This document shows, piece after piece, positions 42,308 to 50,918 of a stretch of DNA of 64,000 nt. A program made the translations under genes and the position numbers. Position 1 is the stretch's first letter. Each line of letters begins with the position of its first letter. The stretch is from Anaerovorax odorimutans. GTDB taxonomy: Bacteria; Bacillota; Clostridia; Peptostreptococcales; Anaerovoracaceae. The stretch is taken from contig NZ_JANFXK010000015.1 of assembly GCF_024459955.1 (NCBI RefSeq), positions 1 through 64,000 of the forward strand. The letters are read 5' to 3'. The notes beneath the pieces are model-generated. The model was not told the origin of the DNA. It worked only from the letters and a program-made list of their open reading frames with translations, and ran no database searches.

Positions 42308-42958
42308 TTAGTACCCCCCCCCCGACGTCAAATCAATACCGGCTGCTTCTGCGGCCGCAATGGTTTCGGAGGTTAGGAGGTTGGCCAGGCTGTTTTTTAA
42401 TGCGGTTATATCCGTAGCATTTTGTTTTCCCTTATCTCCCCTATAGGCCGTCGAAGAAGTCTCTCCTAAGGCCAATGATGGGCTGATTTCTACGTATGCT
42501 GAACCGGTCCAGCGATAGGTCAAGTTGGTATTCGTTGCGACGTAAATCTTCCCCGTTTCTCCCCGACTCGGGAAATTCGTTTTACTTGCGTATTCCAGCA
42601 CGTCATCCACATAAGAGGGCAGCTGCGCGGAAGGGACTTTCCCATTGGCATCCAGTTCCGCAATGCCGGAAGTCGCCCCCTTTTGTGAAGTTGGAATGGC
42701 TCCCACCTGAGCGGCAGTCGTCTTATGCGGATTTTCTTTATTCGACAGATGCTCATGCGCCGCATCGTATTTTATTTTCAAGTCATTGGTAAGATCATTT
42801 GCCGACAAACGCTTTCCTGCTTCCTTGCTTACCTTTTCATCCTCGAGCTTCTTTAGCGCTGCATCGGCTTTTTCAAAATTTTCATTTGGCACACTGATAT
42901 CGTAAAAGTCGTTTGCATCCGGCAAAACGAAACCAATGTTTTTTGTGTTTTTACTCAT
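42308..42958 (-). CDS. tail fibre protein (N-terminal part), truncated at a poly-G tract
   Basis: The 216-residue protein has fibre-like repeats and linkers: HLSNKENPHKTTAAQVGA, ATSGIAELDANGKVPSAQLPSY and SSTAYRGDKGKQNA, all common in phage tail fibres and collar proteins. It ends LTSGGGY and stops right after a 10-G tract. One G more fuses it to module B1. GAGGAGG precedes the ATG, which overlaps the end of the baseplate gene. It attaches to the baseplate by its N-terminus and presents the tip to the host surface. Confidence 0.85.
   Translation of the reverse strand: MSKNTKNIGFVLPDANDFYDISVPNENFEKADAALKKLEDEKVSKEAGKRLSANDLTNDLKIKYDAAHEHLSNKENPHKTTAAQVGAIPTSQKGATSGIAELDANGKVPSAQLPSYVDDVLEYASKTNFPSRGETGKIYVATNTNLTYRWTGSAYVEISPSLALGETSSTAYRGDKGKQNATDITALKNSLANLLTSETIAAAEAAGIDLTSGGGY
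42314..42323 (-). repeat. poly-G tract (10 G) at the fibre/tip junction
   Basis: Ten G on the coding strand in context ACGTC-G10-TACTAA. The first base after the tract decides stop (10 G) or fusion to B1 (11 G). Confidence 0.9.
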
Positions 42959-43499
42959 TTGGTAATACCTCCTCTCTTAATGCTTGATGGGTATATGCGG
43001 ACAATTGCCCGTGGGTAAATCGGGCCAGCTTTACGTGTTGATTGTACCTAAGACCAACCGTCAATGCGATGTTAAGGCTTAAAATTTCATTCAATAATAA
43101 CTCCAATGCATCCCGTTTCTTCTTTGATGTCAATTCCAATCTGCATTCTAAATTATTTTGTGTTTTATCAAGATCAAAAATATATTCTCCAGCTCCACAT
43201 AATCTATTTAATCTTTGTAATATATCTTTTTCCGTATATGGATAACTGTCGTACCAATTTAAAAGTATGCGGAACCGGCGTTCCTCCAACGAATCGGTAT
43301 CCAGCGGACTTATTTTTAAAATTTTTTCTCTACGTGAGATCCCGCTTTCCCTTGAAGTCATTATTAAAAGATTATCTCTTAGCTCATCAATGCAGTCTTC
43401 GAGCTTTGCGAGCTGTATATCTGTTACTCGATTAATCTCTACAATCTCTGGCATCAGCTCCAAGTGTGTAGGCAGCCTTATTTCTTCTATGTTAAACAA
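42951..43499 (-). CDS. baseplate protein, XkdU/DUF2313 (YmfQ-like)
   Basis: About 182 residues with the DUF2313 pattern: an ..LPTHLELMPEIVEINRV start, ERRFRILLNWYDSYPYTEKDILQRLNRLCG and ALELLLNEILSLNIALTVGL. It is a baseplate wedge component in PBSX-like phages. The TTG at 43499 is preferred since AAAGGGG lies 9 nt upstream; a TTG at 43508 touches that site. It sits between baseplate J and the fibre, as in PBSX. Confidence 0.85.
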   Translation of the reverse strand: MFNIEEIRLPTHLELMPEIVEINRVTDIQLAKLEDCIDELRDNLLIMTSRESGISRREKILKISPLDTDSLEERRFRILLNWYDSYPYTEKDILQRLNRLCGAGEYIFDLDKTQNNLECRLELTSKKKRDALELLLNEILSLNIALTVGLRYNQHVKLARFTHGQLSAYTHQALREEVLPNE

Positions 43500-44562
43500 C
43501 CTTGACAACCCCTTTCACTGGTATTGCATTTTCACCCAGCAGTACGTTCTGCATCGCCCCATTTATTTTTGTATACGATACATCAGCTACTCCTAAAACA
43601 TCAATTATGCCAGCCTCGATTTTCGTTTTCACCACGTTGAGTTGATTCGTATTTTCCCAATTCTCCGCCAGAGCATTCAGATATTTGCTCACTGTTTCCT
43701 CTATGTATGATTGCAAATCAGCTATTGTATATCCTGTTTCCGGTACAATTTTAGTCTCTACATCAATCACAACCTCTTCAACTCCCAGAACTCTAACTTT
43801 ATGTTCTATCGGTGCAATCCCATCACCTTCTCCTGACAAGTCTATCGGATCAACCATTTCCTGTACATCAGCAATGAAACTCTCTTCTGGACGCCGGAAG
43901 CTTCCGGATATGATCGTTGCCTTGATTATTTCCTCACCTTGCTTCCTTCGATCAATTTTTACGCCTCCAACCCCCTCTATATCTTTTAGCTCTTGTTCGT
44001 AATATGCACGGTTCCCAGCAAACGGTTTTATGCCAAAAAACTCGAGGCGACGTTGTCGGTATTCTTCTGTATCTTCTTCATCCTCGCCCGGCTCGAGCAC
44101 CTCTAAGAGAACGCCTTTTTCGAATCCTTCCAGAAGTTCAACCGGTTCCAGTTCTCCCAAAAAATTGTTTGGTTCCGAACCAACCTCTTCACATTCCATT
44201 TTGTAGATATGATTCTCATCATCCATAACCTCTGTCACATAATAATTCCATTCTTCTTCTGAATGTGAAAACCGCTCTCCTGCTTCAACCGGAATGTTGA
44301 ATTGGGCTTTAAAAATTCCCGCAGTTGCATCTCGGATCAGAACACCAGCTTCTGCTCCATTTCCCGCAAGATATTCTCGATCTTGCGTGTCCGGTAGAAG
44401 TTGCTCCCAGATATATTCTATATCCGCATACGCTGCCTCTAACATAACTGCGTTTTTCGCACAGGCATTCCATAAAAGAGATCCTTCCTGTTTGTCAAAT
44501 TGGTCTGATGTATCGTTCATCATCTCTTCCATGATTTTTTCAAACGTTCTGTCTTCATACAT
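43492..44562 (-). CDS. baseplate J/gp47-like protein
   Basis: The 356-residue protein matches baseplate J (XkdT-like): an acidic N-terminal helical part (TFEKIMEEMMNDTSDQFDKQEGS), AGVLIRDATAGIFKAQFNIPV and a late EADIQ-type domain with LGVADVSYTKINGAMQNVLLGENAIP. Builds the baseplate wedge. The start at 44562 has GGAGGAG upstream; it overlaps DUF2634 by 8 nt. Confidence 0.9.
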   Translation of the reverse strand: MYEDRTFEKIMEEMMNDTSDQFDKQEGSLLWNACAKNAVMLEAAYADIEYIWEQLLPDTQDREYLAGNGAEAGVLIRDATAGIFKAQFNIPVEAGERFSHSEEEWNYYVTEVMDDENHIYKMECEEVGSEPNNFLGELEPVELLEGFEKGVLLEVLEPGEDEEDTEEYRQRRLEFFGIKPFAGNRAYYEQELKDIEGVGGVKIDRRKQGEEIIKATIISGSFRRPEESFIADVQEMVDPIDLSGEGDGIAPIEHKVRVLGVEEVVIDVETKIVPETGYTIADLQSYIEETVSKYLNALAENWENTNQLNVVKTKIEAGIIDVLGVADVSYTKINGAMQNVLLGENAIPVKGVVKVV

Positions 44563-44977
44563 ACAATTCCATCTCCTCCTCCCCAAAAACAGTCAACAAC
44601 TTAAACCGAATTTTCAAACATTCTTCTTGTTTCTCAAAAGCAAAATTTTCTATTCCGATTATATATTTGTTTGTTGATAGACACTCTTCCGTCATTCGTT
44701 TTAATTCTGTATCTAAATATTCATTTGTGTGCGTGGTCCCGATTAGATCTTCGTATTCACTTCCGTAGTCCCAGCTATAAATCATATATCTGTATCTTTG
44801 TGTCCGCAAAGCCAGCCACGCCCATACTTTCACTGCCTCAACGCCTTCTACGACTCGGCCCGTTAGTTGTCCAGACTTAAAGTCCAATCCCCATTCTTTT
44901 GGAGTTTCCTCTATTTCGTCCAGATTTTCATTTTCAAGTTCGGCCGCCTCAAATTCTTGGGTAAACGGAAATGTCAT
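44555..44977 (-). CDS. baseplate protein, XkdS/DUF2634
   Basis: The 140-residue protein has DUF2634 motifs EWGLDFKSGQLTGRVVEGVEAVKVW and YRYMIYSWDYGSEYEDLIG (gp25-like wedge fold). It overlaps its neighbours by 4-8 nt, which is typical of this tightly packed module. Confidence 0.88.
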   Translation of the reverse strand: MTFPFTQEFEAAELENENLDEIEETPKEWGLDFKSGQLTGRVVEGVEAVKVWAWLALRTQRYRYMIYSWDYGSEYEDLIGTTHTNEYLDTELKRMTEECLSTNKYIIGIENFAFEKQEECLKIRFKLLTVFGEEEMELYV

Positions 44978-45234
44978 GGTTTTACCACCTTTCCCAAAAT
45001 CACAAAATCCACGAGATCATTATCATCGTCTGTAATCGGTAGCACAAGTACATCATCCCCTTCTTTCAGCTTTCCTCTTGCGATTTCCATCACTTTATAA
45101 TCTTCTTTTGATAGGAGGTTATCCCCTACCATACAGATCGTATCCGTTTTCATTTCACCTATTTGCATATCTGGGCTATTATAGTAGGAGCCTTGTCTCC
45201 GCATCATATGTACCAATTCTTCCTGATAGCTCAT
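44974..45234 (-). CDS. baseplate-region protein, XkdR/DUF2577
   Basis: The 86-residue protein is DUF2577-like (MSYQEELVHMMRRQG, and the beta-rich GDDVLVLPITDDDNDLVDFVILGKVV). The start at 45234 follows GGGAGGAGG and overlaps the stop of the hub/lysin gene. Its order between XkdQ- and XkdS-like genes matches PBSX. Confidence 0.85.
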   Translation of the reverse strand: MSYQEELVHMMRRQGSYYNSPDMQIGEMKTDTICMVGDNLLSKEDYKVMEIARGKLKEGDDVLVLPITDDDNDLVDFVILGKVVKP

Positions 45235-46979
45235 AAAATCCTCCTCCCCGAGTGCCAGTGTTGCACCCAATAGCTTTCTTTTAGGCTTCCCGTCGTTACA
45301 CCGTGGCTGCTTCCACAATGCACAAACTTGCTGTTCCCTATATAAATGCCTACGTGGCTGACTCCTGCCCGATAGGTGCCCTGAAACATAACTAGGTCTC
45401 CAGGCTGCAAGTTCGCCTTAGAAACCTTTGTTCCTTTTTTCACTTGTTCCAATGTTGTCCTTCCAATATTGATTCCTACAGCCTTACGAAAAACATGTTG
45501 TGTAAACCCGGAGCAATCGCTGCGGCCGGAATCGGGGCTTGCTGCACCAAACACATATTTAACTTTTCCTATATAGGACTTTGCTTTATCAATTACTTTT
45601 CCAACCTTTCCGGATGCTCCGGTTGTAACAGTTTTTGTTTTATATCCTGTCCCATTTCCGATTATGGCCTTCCCTTTTCGGCGACCGAATTTATTGCACT
45701 TTGCCTTACTTTCCATTAGTAAGTCAAAATGATAGACACCATTTTTTATGGTAATTGCTCCGCCACGGTCTGTGACCTTATACACCTTTTTGTCAAAGGA
45801 TGTGCCAGTACCAACGACCTGAATCTGCGTTCCAAACGCAATTGATTTTGGCGCAGCGCAGGTATATTTTTTCGGATCTAACTTATGACCCTGAGCGTCA
45901 TAAAACCCGCCCTCCATTTTGTTATTTGCCGGGTAATAAGCCGTAAACACCGCGCTCACTGTTTTTCCGTTTAAAACGTCCGTTTTTACAGTCGAGCTCC
46001 CTCCTGACCCGGGTGATGTGCTTCCTTCGTCTTCGTCAACCGTTTCCATAACATTTTTAAAGGTCATCTCAAGTGCCATAGTGTAAGTATCATTTTCCCA
46101 GGTATGTGTGTCATTTTCAATCCAAAACGTCCCTGATAGCCCTGTGGCACCGTCTCTAATAATTACACCTTTTCCCGCAATACAACGGCTATCACCCAAA
46201 CAATTTAGTGTATAAGTTTTTTCAAGCCCTTGTAGCATTTTCTTTGCTTCCGTCTTCCCTTTTCCTTTTTCTACAGTTAAGGTGTCCTGCAAAACACCAT
46301 ATCGGCTCACCCAAGTTTTATTGCTAATCGTCCCTATCTTTTTATGTTTTTGATTGTATATTGCTACCCGGTTCACCATACTTTCTGATGATTCCGTATA
46401 AGTGCTGTCGATGATTCGTTCTCCCTGTACGATGTGAAAACTTGGGATCACTTTGCCTTTTTCAATTACTTCTAGCTTCGTGCCATTCATTCGGAGCATG
46501 TACTTCTTTCCATTCTTTTTATGCGCTTTTGTATATGCCATTAAAATAATGTTATAGTATTCCTTTTCTTGCGCAAAGAGTTTTTTTATCTTTATCTTTG
46601 TTTTTGCAATGCTCCCCGTGCTCATTTTAATATCTTTGCAAACGGTTCTTGCAATTTTTTCTGGGGTTTTGTTTTTGAATTTATAGGTTCCTTTGCTGCG
46701 TAACAAGTTGTCCATATAGTCTTTTGCTGTATAACTTACAGTTCCAATATCCGACTTTTGTTCCCTGTTAGTCACTCTACCCAAAAACACTCTGCTCCCA
46801 ACATCGTCATACAGTCGAATTACATCTCCCGTTTTGATTGGTATATTTTTAAATCCTGAATCTTGTTGGTTACTCGCAATTGAAAAGCTTATTTGTCTGG
46901 AAGCTTGCTTTGCGCTGCCTGACCATGTAACAGAAGATATATACTCCGAAATATTACTATTCTCCCATGTCAGCCTCAT
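45231..46979 (-). CDS. baseplate hub protein (XkdQ-like) fused to 3D and NlpC/P60 cell-wall domains
   Basis: A 582-residue multidomain tail protein. The first ~320 residues match XkdQ/YqbQ (gpD-like hub: ISYSASSVTWSGS-type N-terminus, DVIRLYDDVGSRVFLGRV). A 3D domain (about 350-460; GTQIQVVGTGTSFDKKVYKVTD and HFDLL) follows, then a C-terminal NlpC/P60 peptidase (about 475-582) with the catalytic Cys in RSDCSGFT and His in VSHVGIYIG. It should cut the peptidoglycan locally during injection. The start overlaps the LysM gene's TGA (ATGA). Confidence 0.92.
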   Translation of the reverse strand: MRLTWENSNISEYISSVTWSGSAKQASRQISFSIASNQQDSGFKNIPIKTGDVIRLYDDVGSRVFLGRVTNREQKSDIGTVSYTAKDYMDNLLRSKGTYKFKNKTPEKIARTVCKDIKMSTGSIAKTKIKIKKLFAQEKEYYNIILMAYTKAHKKNGKKYMLRMNGTKLEVIEKGKVIPSFHIVQGERIIDSTYTESSESMVNRVAIYNQKHKKIGTISNKTWVSRYGVLQDTLTVEKGKGKTEAKKMLQGLEKTYTLNCLGDSRCIAGKGVIIRDGATGLSGTFWIENDTHTWENDTYTMALEMTFKNVMETVDEDEGSTSPGSGGSSTVKTDVLNGKTVSAVFTAYYPANNKMEGGFYDAQGHKLDPKKYTCAAPKSIAFGTQIQVVGTGTSFDKKVYKVTDRGGAITIKNGVYHFDLLMESKAKCNKFGRRKGKAIIGNGTGYKTKTVTTGASGKVGKVIDKAKSYIGKVKYVFGAASPDSGRSDCSGFTQHVFRKAVGINIGRTTLEQVKKGTKVSKANLQPGDLVMFQGTYRAGVSHVGIYIGNSKFVHCGSSHGVTTGSLKESYWVQHWHSGRRIL

Positions 46980-47656
46980 ATTTTTATCACCAACTTTGTA
47001 CCTGGGAAAATCCACTTTCCGTTTTGTGAACTTTTCTTTTTATGTTTTTTTGCAGTTGCCTCAATTACGGATTTATTCTGATTATAGATTGCTCTCCAGT
47101 TGTTCGACGTACCGGTTTTTTTCTTTGCAATACCCGAAAGAGTATCACCTTTTTTCACAGTATATTTTGTTGTTTTTACCGCTTTTGAATTTCTCTTTTT
47201 TGATCCAGTTGATACTTTTTTTCCGCTTTTGCTTGGCGCCTTTGGCGGCATTGTAAAAGTCGGTTTTCTGTAGGCTTTAAAATTTACTGTATAATAGACG
47301 TCACCCGTACCATCTTTTTCTTGCACAGTCAAGTTTTCGATTGTTACAGGCATATTAATATTCGTTCCAGTTATGATTAATTGTACCGGACAATCGTCCT
47401 CCCACTTTTCTATGCGGTTAACATATTCATATGGTTTTAACAAATTTGCTATAGGTTGAATAAAATCATATGCCTGATTTGGGAAAAAACTGGAGAAAGC
47501 AACGCTCTTTAGCTTTGCCTTCCCCAGCATGGAAATCTCCCCCAGTCCATAAATTGTTATTGTGCTGTTTCCTGATTCTTTTGTAATTTCATATTCAGAT
47601 GGGTTGACAGGGATCTGGATCGCATCACTTTCTGTTTTCTTAATCCATATTTCCAT
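46976..47656 (-). CDS. LysM-domain tail protein, XkdP-like
   Basis: The 226-residue protein begins with a tail-tube-like domain (MEIWIKKTESDAIQIPVNPSEYE..). A basic linker and a C-terminal LysM domain (about 165-226; YTVKKGDTLSGIAKK, NWRAIYNQNK) follow. This is the layout of XkdP in PBSX, a baseplate part that touches the cell wall. It lies 11 nt from the tape measure gene. Confidence 0.9.
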   Translation of the reverse strand: MEIWIKKTESDAIQIPVNPSEYEITKESGNSTITIYGLGEISMLGKAKLKSVAFSSFFPNQAYDFIQPIANLLKPYEYVNRIEKWEDDCPVQLIITGTNINMPVTIENLTVQEKDGTGDVYYTVNFKAYRKPTFTMPPKAPSKSGKKVSTGSKKRNSKAVKTTKYTVKKGDTLSGIAKKKTGTSNNWRAIYNQNKSVIEATAKKHKKKSSQNGKWIFPGTKLVIKI

Positions 47657-47667
47657 GTATGCCCTCC

Positions 47668-49890
47668 TTATATTAAGTTTGGTTCCAATTCTACTATTTT
47701 CTGCGCAACAGCTTCGGCAGTTTTTTCAATGTCAGCTTCTTCCCTTACGACAAAATAATCCGCAAGCTTGTTGATAACAATGTTTGTCTTTTTTCCATCT
47801 GCGCGTGCCATACGCACAGATTCGTCATGTGGATATACGCGAGTTCCCCCCGGTAGATCTACAATTTCGCCCCCGAATTTCGGTTCATTTATAACTGCCC
47901 GGCCTCCTGGCCAGTTGTCCGTACCTCTGTATAAGTACGGGATAGTTGGTATATTCACGCCGAAGTGTTTTCCAGGTGCAATCAAACTCCACTCCGGGAC
48001 ATCAAAACTAATCTCATTTAGTCCGCTGATTGCTCCGTTTACTAAGCCAATTACTGCATTAAGCGGTGCTTTTGCAATTCCCGACAGCGCTTCAAATACG
48101 CCCTTGAATATATCTTTTACGCCGTGCCATGCCTTTTTCCAGTTTCCCGTAAATATTCCACTTACGAAGTCGATTACTCCTCCTAAAAAAGTTTTAATCC
48201 CTTCGAGCGTTCCGCTTATGCTCGACAATAGCCCTGTAGCGACTCCAGCCGCCAACCGAAACGCCGTTTTGAAACGTTTTACAAAAACCCCTGCCACAAA
48301 AGTCACAACCGGTTTCATCACTTTCAGAATTCCCTTAATCGCCATTCCAATTAAGGTAGCAATTTGTTTTATAATTGTTCCAGCATTTTGAAAAATTGAT
48401 TTAAACTTATTAACATCCAAACCACATGACTTGAAAACATTTATAACTACTTTTTTTAGTTTCTCTGCTACTTGGCAAATTTTATCCCAATTTTTATATA
48501 AAAGTATCCCAGCTGCAACAACCGCGGCAATAATTGCGATTGCGATTCCTCCTGGTCCTTTTATAAGATTGAGAGCCAGTTTCATTAACCCTCCGGCCTT
48601 CTCTGCCTTTTTTCCCAAGTTGCCAAAATGCTTAATGATTTTTCCTATTCGTCCAGTCAGTTTTCCTACAACCATCATGGCCGGCCCTAGTGCCGCTGCA
48701 AATAATGCGATTTTCACAATTGCCTGCTGCTGCTCTTGAGATAATCCATCAAACCATTTTTGTAACTGCTGGATTTTTTCCGAGAATTTTACAATATATG
48801 GTGCCGCAACGTTTATTACTGCTTGTCCAAAACTAATTGCCGTATTTTTCAGCGCATTGAAAGCGAATCGAATTCGATCAGCAGGTGTTTGCAGTTTTTT
48901 AAACGCCGTCTCCGTAGCCCCGGTAGAATTTCCGAGCTCTTTCGTTTTTTGATTGAATGCGTCGTATTGCGTTCCCGTTAACGCCGTCATCGCCGTAAGA
49001 GCTTCGGTACTGCTAAATAATTTTGCCAGCTTATCCGATTGTCCACCTGTTTCTTTTTGCAAGAGTTGGAGCGTACCGCCAAGTCCTTTAGATTTAATCA
49101 TTGCGGCGCCGTTTTGATAACCGTATTTTTCAATTAGCTTCTGCATATCCGTAGTTGGTTTCATCAGATTCGAAAATACAGCTTTTAATTGTGTTGATAC
49201 TTCCGCCGTATTGCCTGTTACACCAGTCAGAGTTGCCATGCTTCCAAATAATTCTTCGTAACTCATACTTAAGCTACTTGCAAGAGGAAACAGGGGCTGC
49301 ATAGATTTTGCCATTTCCGGAAATGTAGTTACTCCCAACTTCGCTGTATTAAACGCTAAGTCGGATATTTTTTGTGCTGTTTCTGCAGAAACAGAGTTAT
49401 ACCCTTTCATTCCCGCCGAAATAAGCGCAACTGAATCAGATACTTCGGCACCTCCAGCTTTTGCAGATCGTGCCATCGTATTAAAAATTTTCTCAGTAAC
49501 TTTCCCGTTGTCCCCCAATGACGATACTGCCTGATACATCCCATCCGCCATCATTTTTGCATCAAGTCCAGTCTGATTTGATGTGTTTAGCACCGCTTTT
49601 TCATAACTTTTTAGGTGGCTCGGATCGTCCAGAAGCGTATTGATATTTGCCATCGCATCATTAAATTTCAGGTACATATTTCCTGCACCGGCAGCAATCG
49701 TTAATACAGAAGTCGTAAAGCGTTTGGTCATATTTATGCCGCTGGTTTCAATTCGTTTTCCCGTTTTTTCGATCTGTTTCCCAGTCCACTCGATCTTTCT
49801 TGCGTGCTCTTGCAAAGACTTCGACGCTGCGCTCATTGGAGCAGTAAACTGATTTTTTAGGCTCAATATAATATCAATATTCCTGCTCAA
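47668..49890 (-). CDS. tail tape measure protein
   Basis: The 740-residue protein has a TP901-type tape measure domain (about 50-400; repeated Ala/Gly helices, MADGMYQAVSSLG, AGGAEVSDSVALISAGMKGY), hydrophobic segments (GPGGIAIAIIAAVVAAGILLY) and a basic, amphipathic C-half. It sets tail length and enters the cell envelope at injection. The start is TTG at 49890 with AAAGGGG upstream, overlapping the frameshift product of the tail chaperone. Confidence 0.92.
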   Translation of the reverse strand: MSRNIDIILSLKNQFTAPMSAASKSLQEHARKIEWTGKQIEKTGKRIETSGINMTKRFTTSVLTIAAGAGNMYLKFNDAMANINTLLDDPSHLKSYEKAVLNTSNQTGLDAKMMADGMYQAVSSLGDNGKVTEKIFNTMARSAKAGGAEVSDSVALISAGMKGYNSVSAETAQKISDLAFNTAKLGVTTFPEMAKSMQPLFPLASSLSMSYEELFGSMATLTGVTGNTAEVSTQLKAVFSNLMKPTTDMQKLIEKYGYQNGAAMIKSKGLGGTLQLLQKETGGQSDKLAKLFSSTEALTAMTALTGTQYDAFNQKTKELGNSTGATETAFKKLQTPADRIRFAFNALKNTAISFGQAVINVAAPYIVKFSEKIQQLQKWFDGLSQEQQQAIVKIALFAAALGPAMMVVGKLTGRIGKIIKHFGNLGKKAEKAGGLMKLALNLIKGPGGIAIAIIAAVVAAGILLYKNWDKICQVAEKLKKVVINVFKSCGLDVNKFKSIFQNAGTIIKQIATLIGMAIKGILKVMKPVVTFVAGVFVKRFKTAFRLAAGVATGLLSSISGTLEGIKTFLGGVIDFVSGIFTGNWKKAWHGVKDIFKGVFEALSGIAKAPLNAVIGLVNGAISGLNEISFDVPEWSLIAPGKHFGVNIPTIPYLYRGTDNWPGGRAVINEPKFGGEIVDLPGGTRVYPHDESVRMARADGKKTNIVINKLADYFVVREEADIEKTAEAVAQKIVELEPNLI

Positions 49891-50058
49891 TGTTCATCGC
49901 CCCTTTCCGTTCCTGCTGTATATCTTTCAGTTCTCGAACCAAGAACTCATTAACGACCAACCGCTCCGACCACTTCATAGAGAAATATTTTTGAGGTTCC
50001 CACCCATGAAGACGGAACAGCATATAAGCTGTCCAAACATCGCTGTCCGCCTCAATTA
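49874..50058 (-). CDS. -1 frame extension of the tail assembly chaperone (second chaperone ORF)
   Basis: The -1 frame is open from the slippery site at 50065 to the TGA at 49874. It encodes LIEADSDVWTAYMLFRLHGWEPQKYFSMKWSERLV and about 28 further residues. It has no ribosome binding site. The sequence resembles the second chaperone made by frameshifting in phages (lambda gpGT and PBSX-like). It overlaps the tape measure start by 17 nt. Confidence 0.75.
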
Positions 50059-50466
50059 GTTTTTTATTTCATCCTCCACTCCGGTTTCGATGCCGCATAG
50101 CTTACCGATTTCTTCGTACAGCCTTCCGATATCGCTTTTAAATAAAAACTCCGCAAGTTCTTTTGGCGTTGCTTTCCCAAAATGCTCTAACAGATCCTTG
50201 CTTTTTGGTGATGGGTCTTTGACACCCTCAACAATTAGCATCAGCTGAGCATCGAACACTTTCGTTTTATCAAATCTTCCTTTTTCGTTTATCTGCATTG
50301 CCATAATATCGGATACCTTCCTCTGGCTGATCTCTTCAATTAGCACATCTATTGGGCCTTCCATGTGCAGCGCTTTTCCAAGTGCTGCGCTCGGTACGAC
50401 AGCCTCTTCCTTTTTTTCAAAATCCTCTTTTCTTGCTTTCATTAACAGTTCTTCAACCTTATTCAT
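50056..50466 (-). CDS. tail assembly chaperone, XkdN-like
   Basis: The 136-residue acidic helical protein (AKKEDFEKKEEAVVP-type start, FDAQLMLIVEGVKDPSPKSKDLLEHFGKATP) matches the XkdN/DUF1832-like chaperone position between the tube and tape measure genes. It ends with A AAA AAC TAA, the site for -1 frameshifting into the extension. AAGGAGG precedes the ATG. Confidence 0.88.
   Translation of the reverse strand: MNKVEELLMKARKEDFEKKEEAVVPSAALGKALHMEGPIDVLIEEISQRKVSDIMAMQINEKGRFDKTKVFDAQLMLIVEGVKDPSPKSKDLLEHFGKATPKELAEFLFKSDIGRLYEEIGKLCGIETGVEDEIKN
50059..50065 (-). promoter_or_regulatory. -1 programmed frameshift slippery site A AAA AAC
   Basis: The minus strand reads A AAA AAC (50065-50059) in the zero frame, right before the TAA stop. 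This is the classic X XXY YYZ heptamer. A -1 slip gives KKLIEADSD.. and reads on to 49874. Confidence 0.85.
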
Positions 50467-50477
50467 TGTTCTCCTCC

Positions 50478-50906
50478 TTAAATTGTATCTAGTGCTTTAA
50501 AACTGGAAAAAGTAAACGGCATGCTCTCCTCGCCTAACTTTCCGGCTTCCCAGTCCGCAAGTGTTAATTCGTCAAATGTGCATCCAATCAATTCAACCCG
50601 CTCTGTTCCAAGTCCGTCCGGATCAGATAGTTTTGTAATGATAGTCGCTGTTGTTGTTCTCAAATTCAAAATATCTTCCGAAAGTTTCTTAATAAAAAAG
50701 GAACTGACCTTGTTCATTTTAATCGTTCCTTTTCCCTCTCTGCCCGTTACCTTATATCCTGGGTCCCGATTTCCCGACTGCAGGACTTCTTCTTTTTTAA
50801 AAGATATTTTTGCCTCTAATGCCACAACCTCCGCAATGTATTCTCCATCAATCCAGACTTCACCGGATGTGCCGTTTATTACATTCCGATGTTCATAATT
50901 ATCCAT
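50478..50906 (-). CDS. tail tube protein, XkdM-like
   Basis: The 142-residue protein matches the XkdM/DUF2001 tube protein (ISGTSGEVWIDGEYIAEVVALEAKI-like start, REGKGTIKMNKVSSFF, LADWEAGKLGEESMPFTFS). It forms the inner tail tube. It lies 12 nt after the sheath gene, the usual myovirus order. Confidence 0.9.
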   Translation of the reverse strand: MDNYEHRNVINGTSGEVWIDGEYIAEVVALEAKISFKKEEVLQSGNRDPGYKVTGREGKGTIKMNKVSSFFIKKLSEDILNLRTTTATIITKLSDPDGLGTERVELIGCTFDELTLADWEAGKLGEESMPFTFSSFKALDTI

Positions 50907-50918
50907 TTATCTCACTCC

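Noticed and set aside
42184-44677. Plus-strand frames opposite the tail fibre and baseplate genes
   Set aside because: Antisense shadows; the minus strand carries recognised phage families with good start signals.
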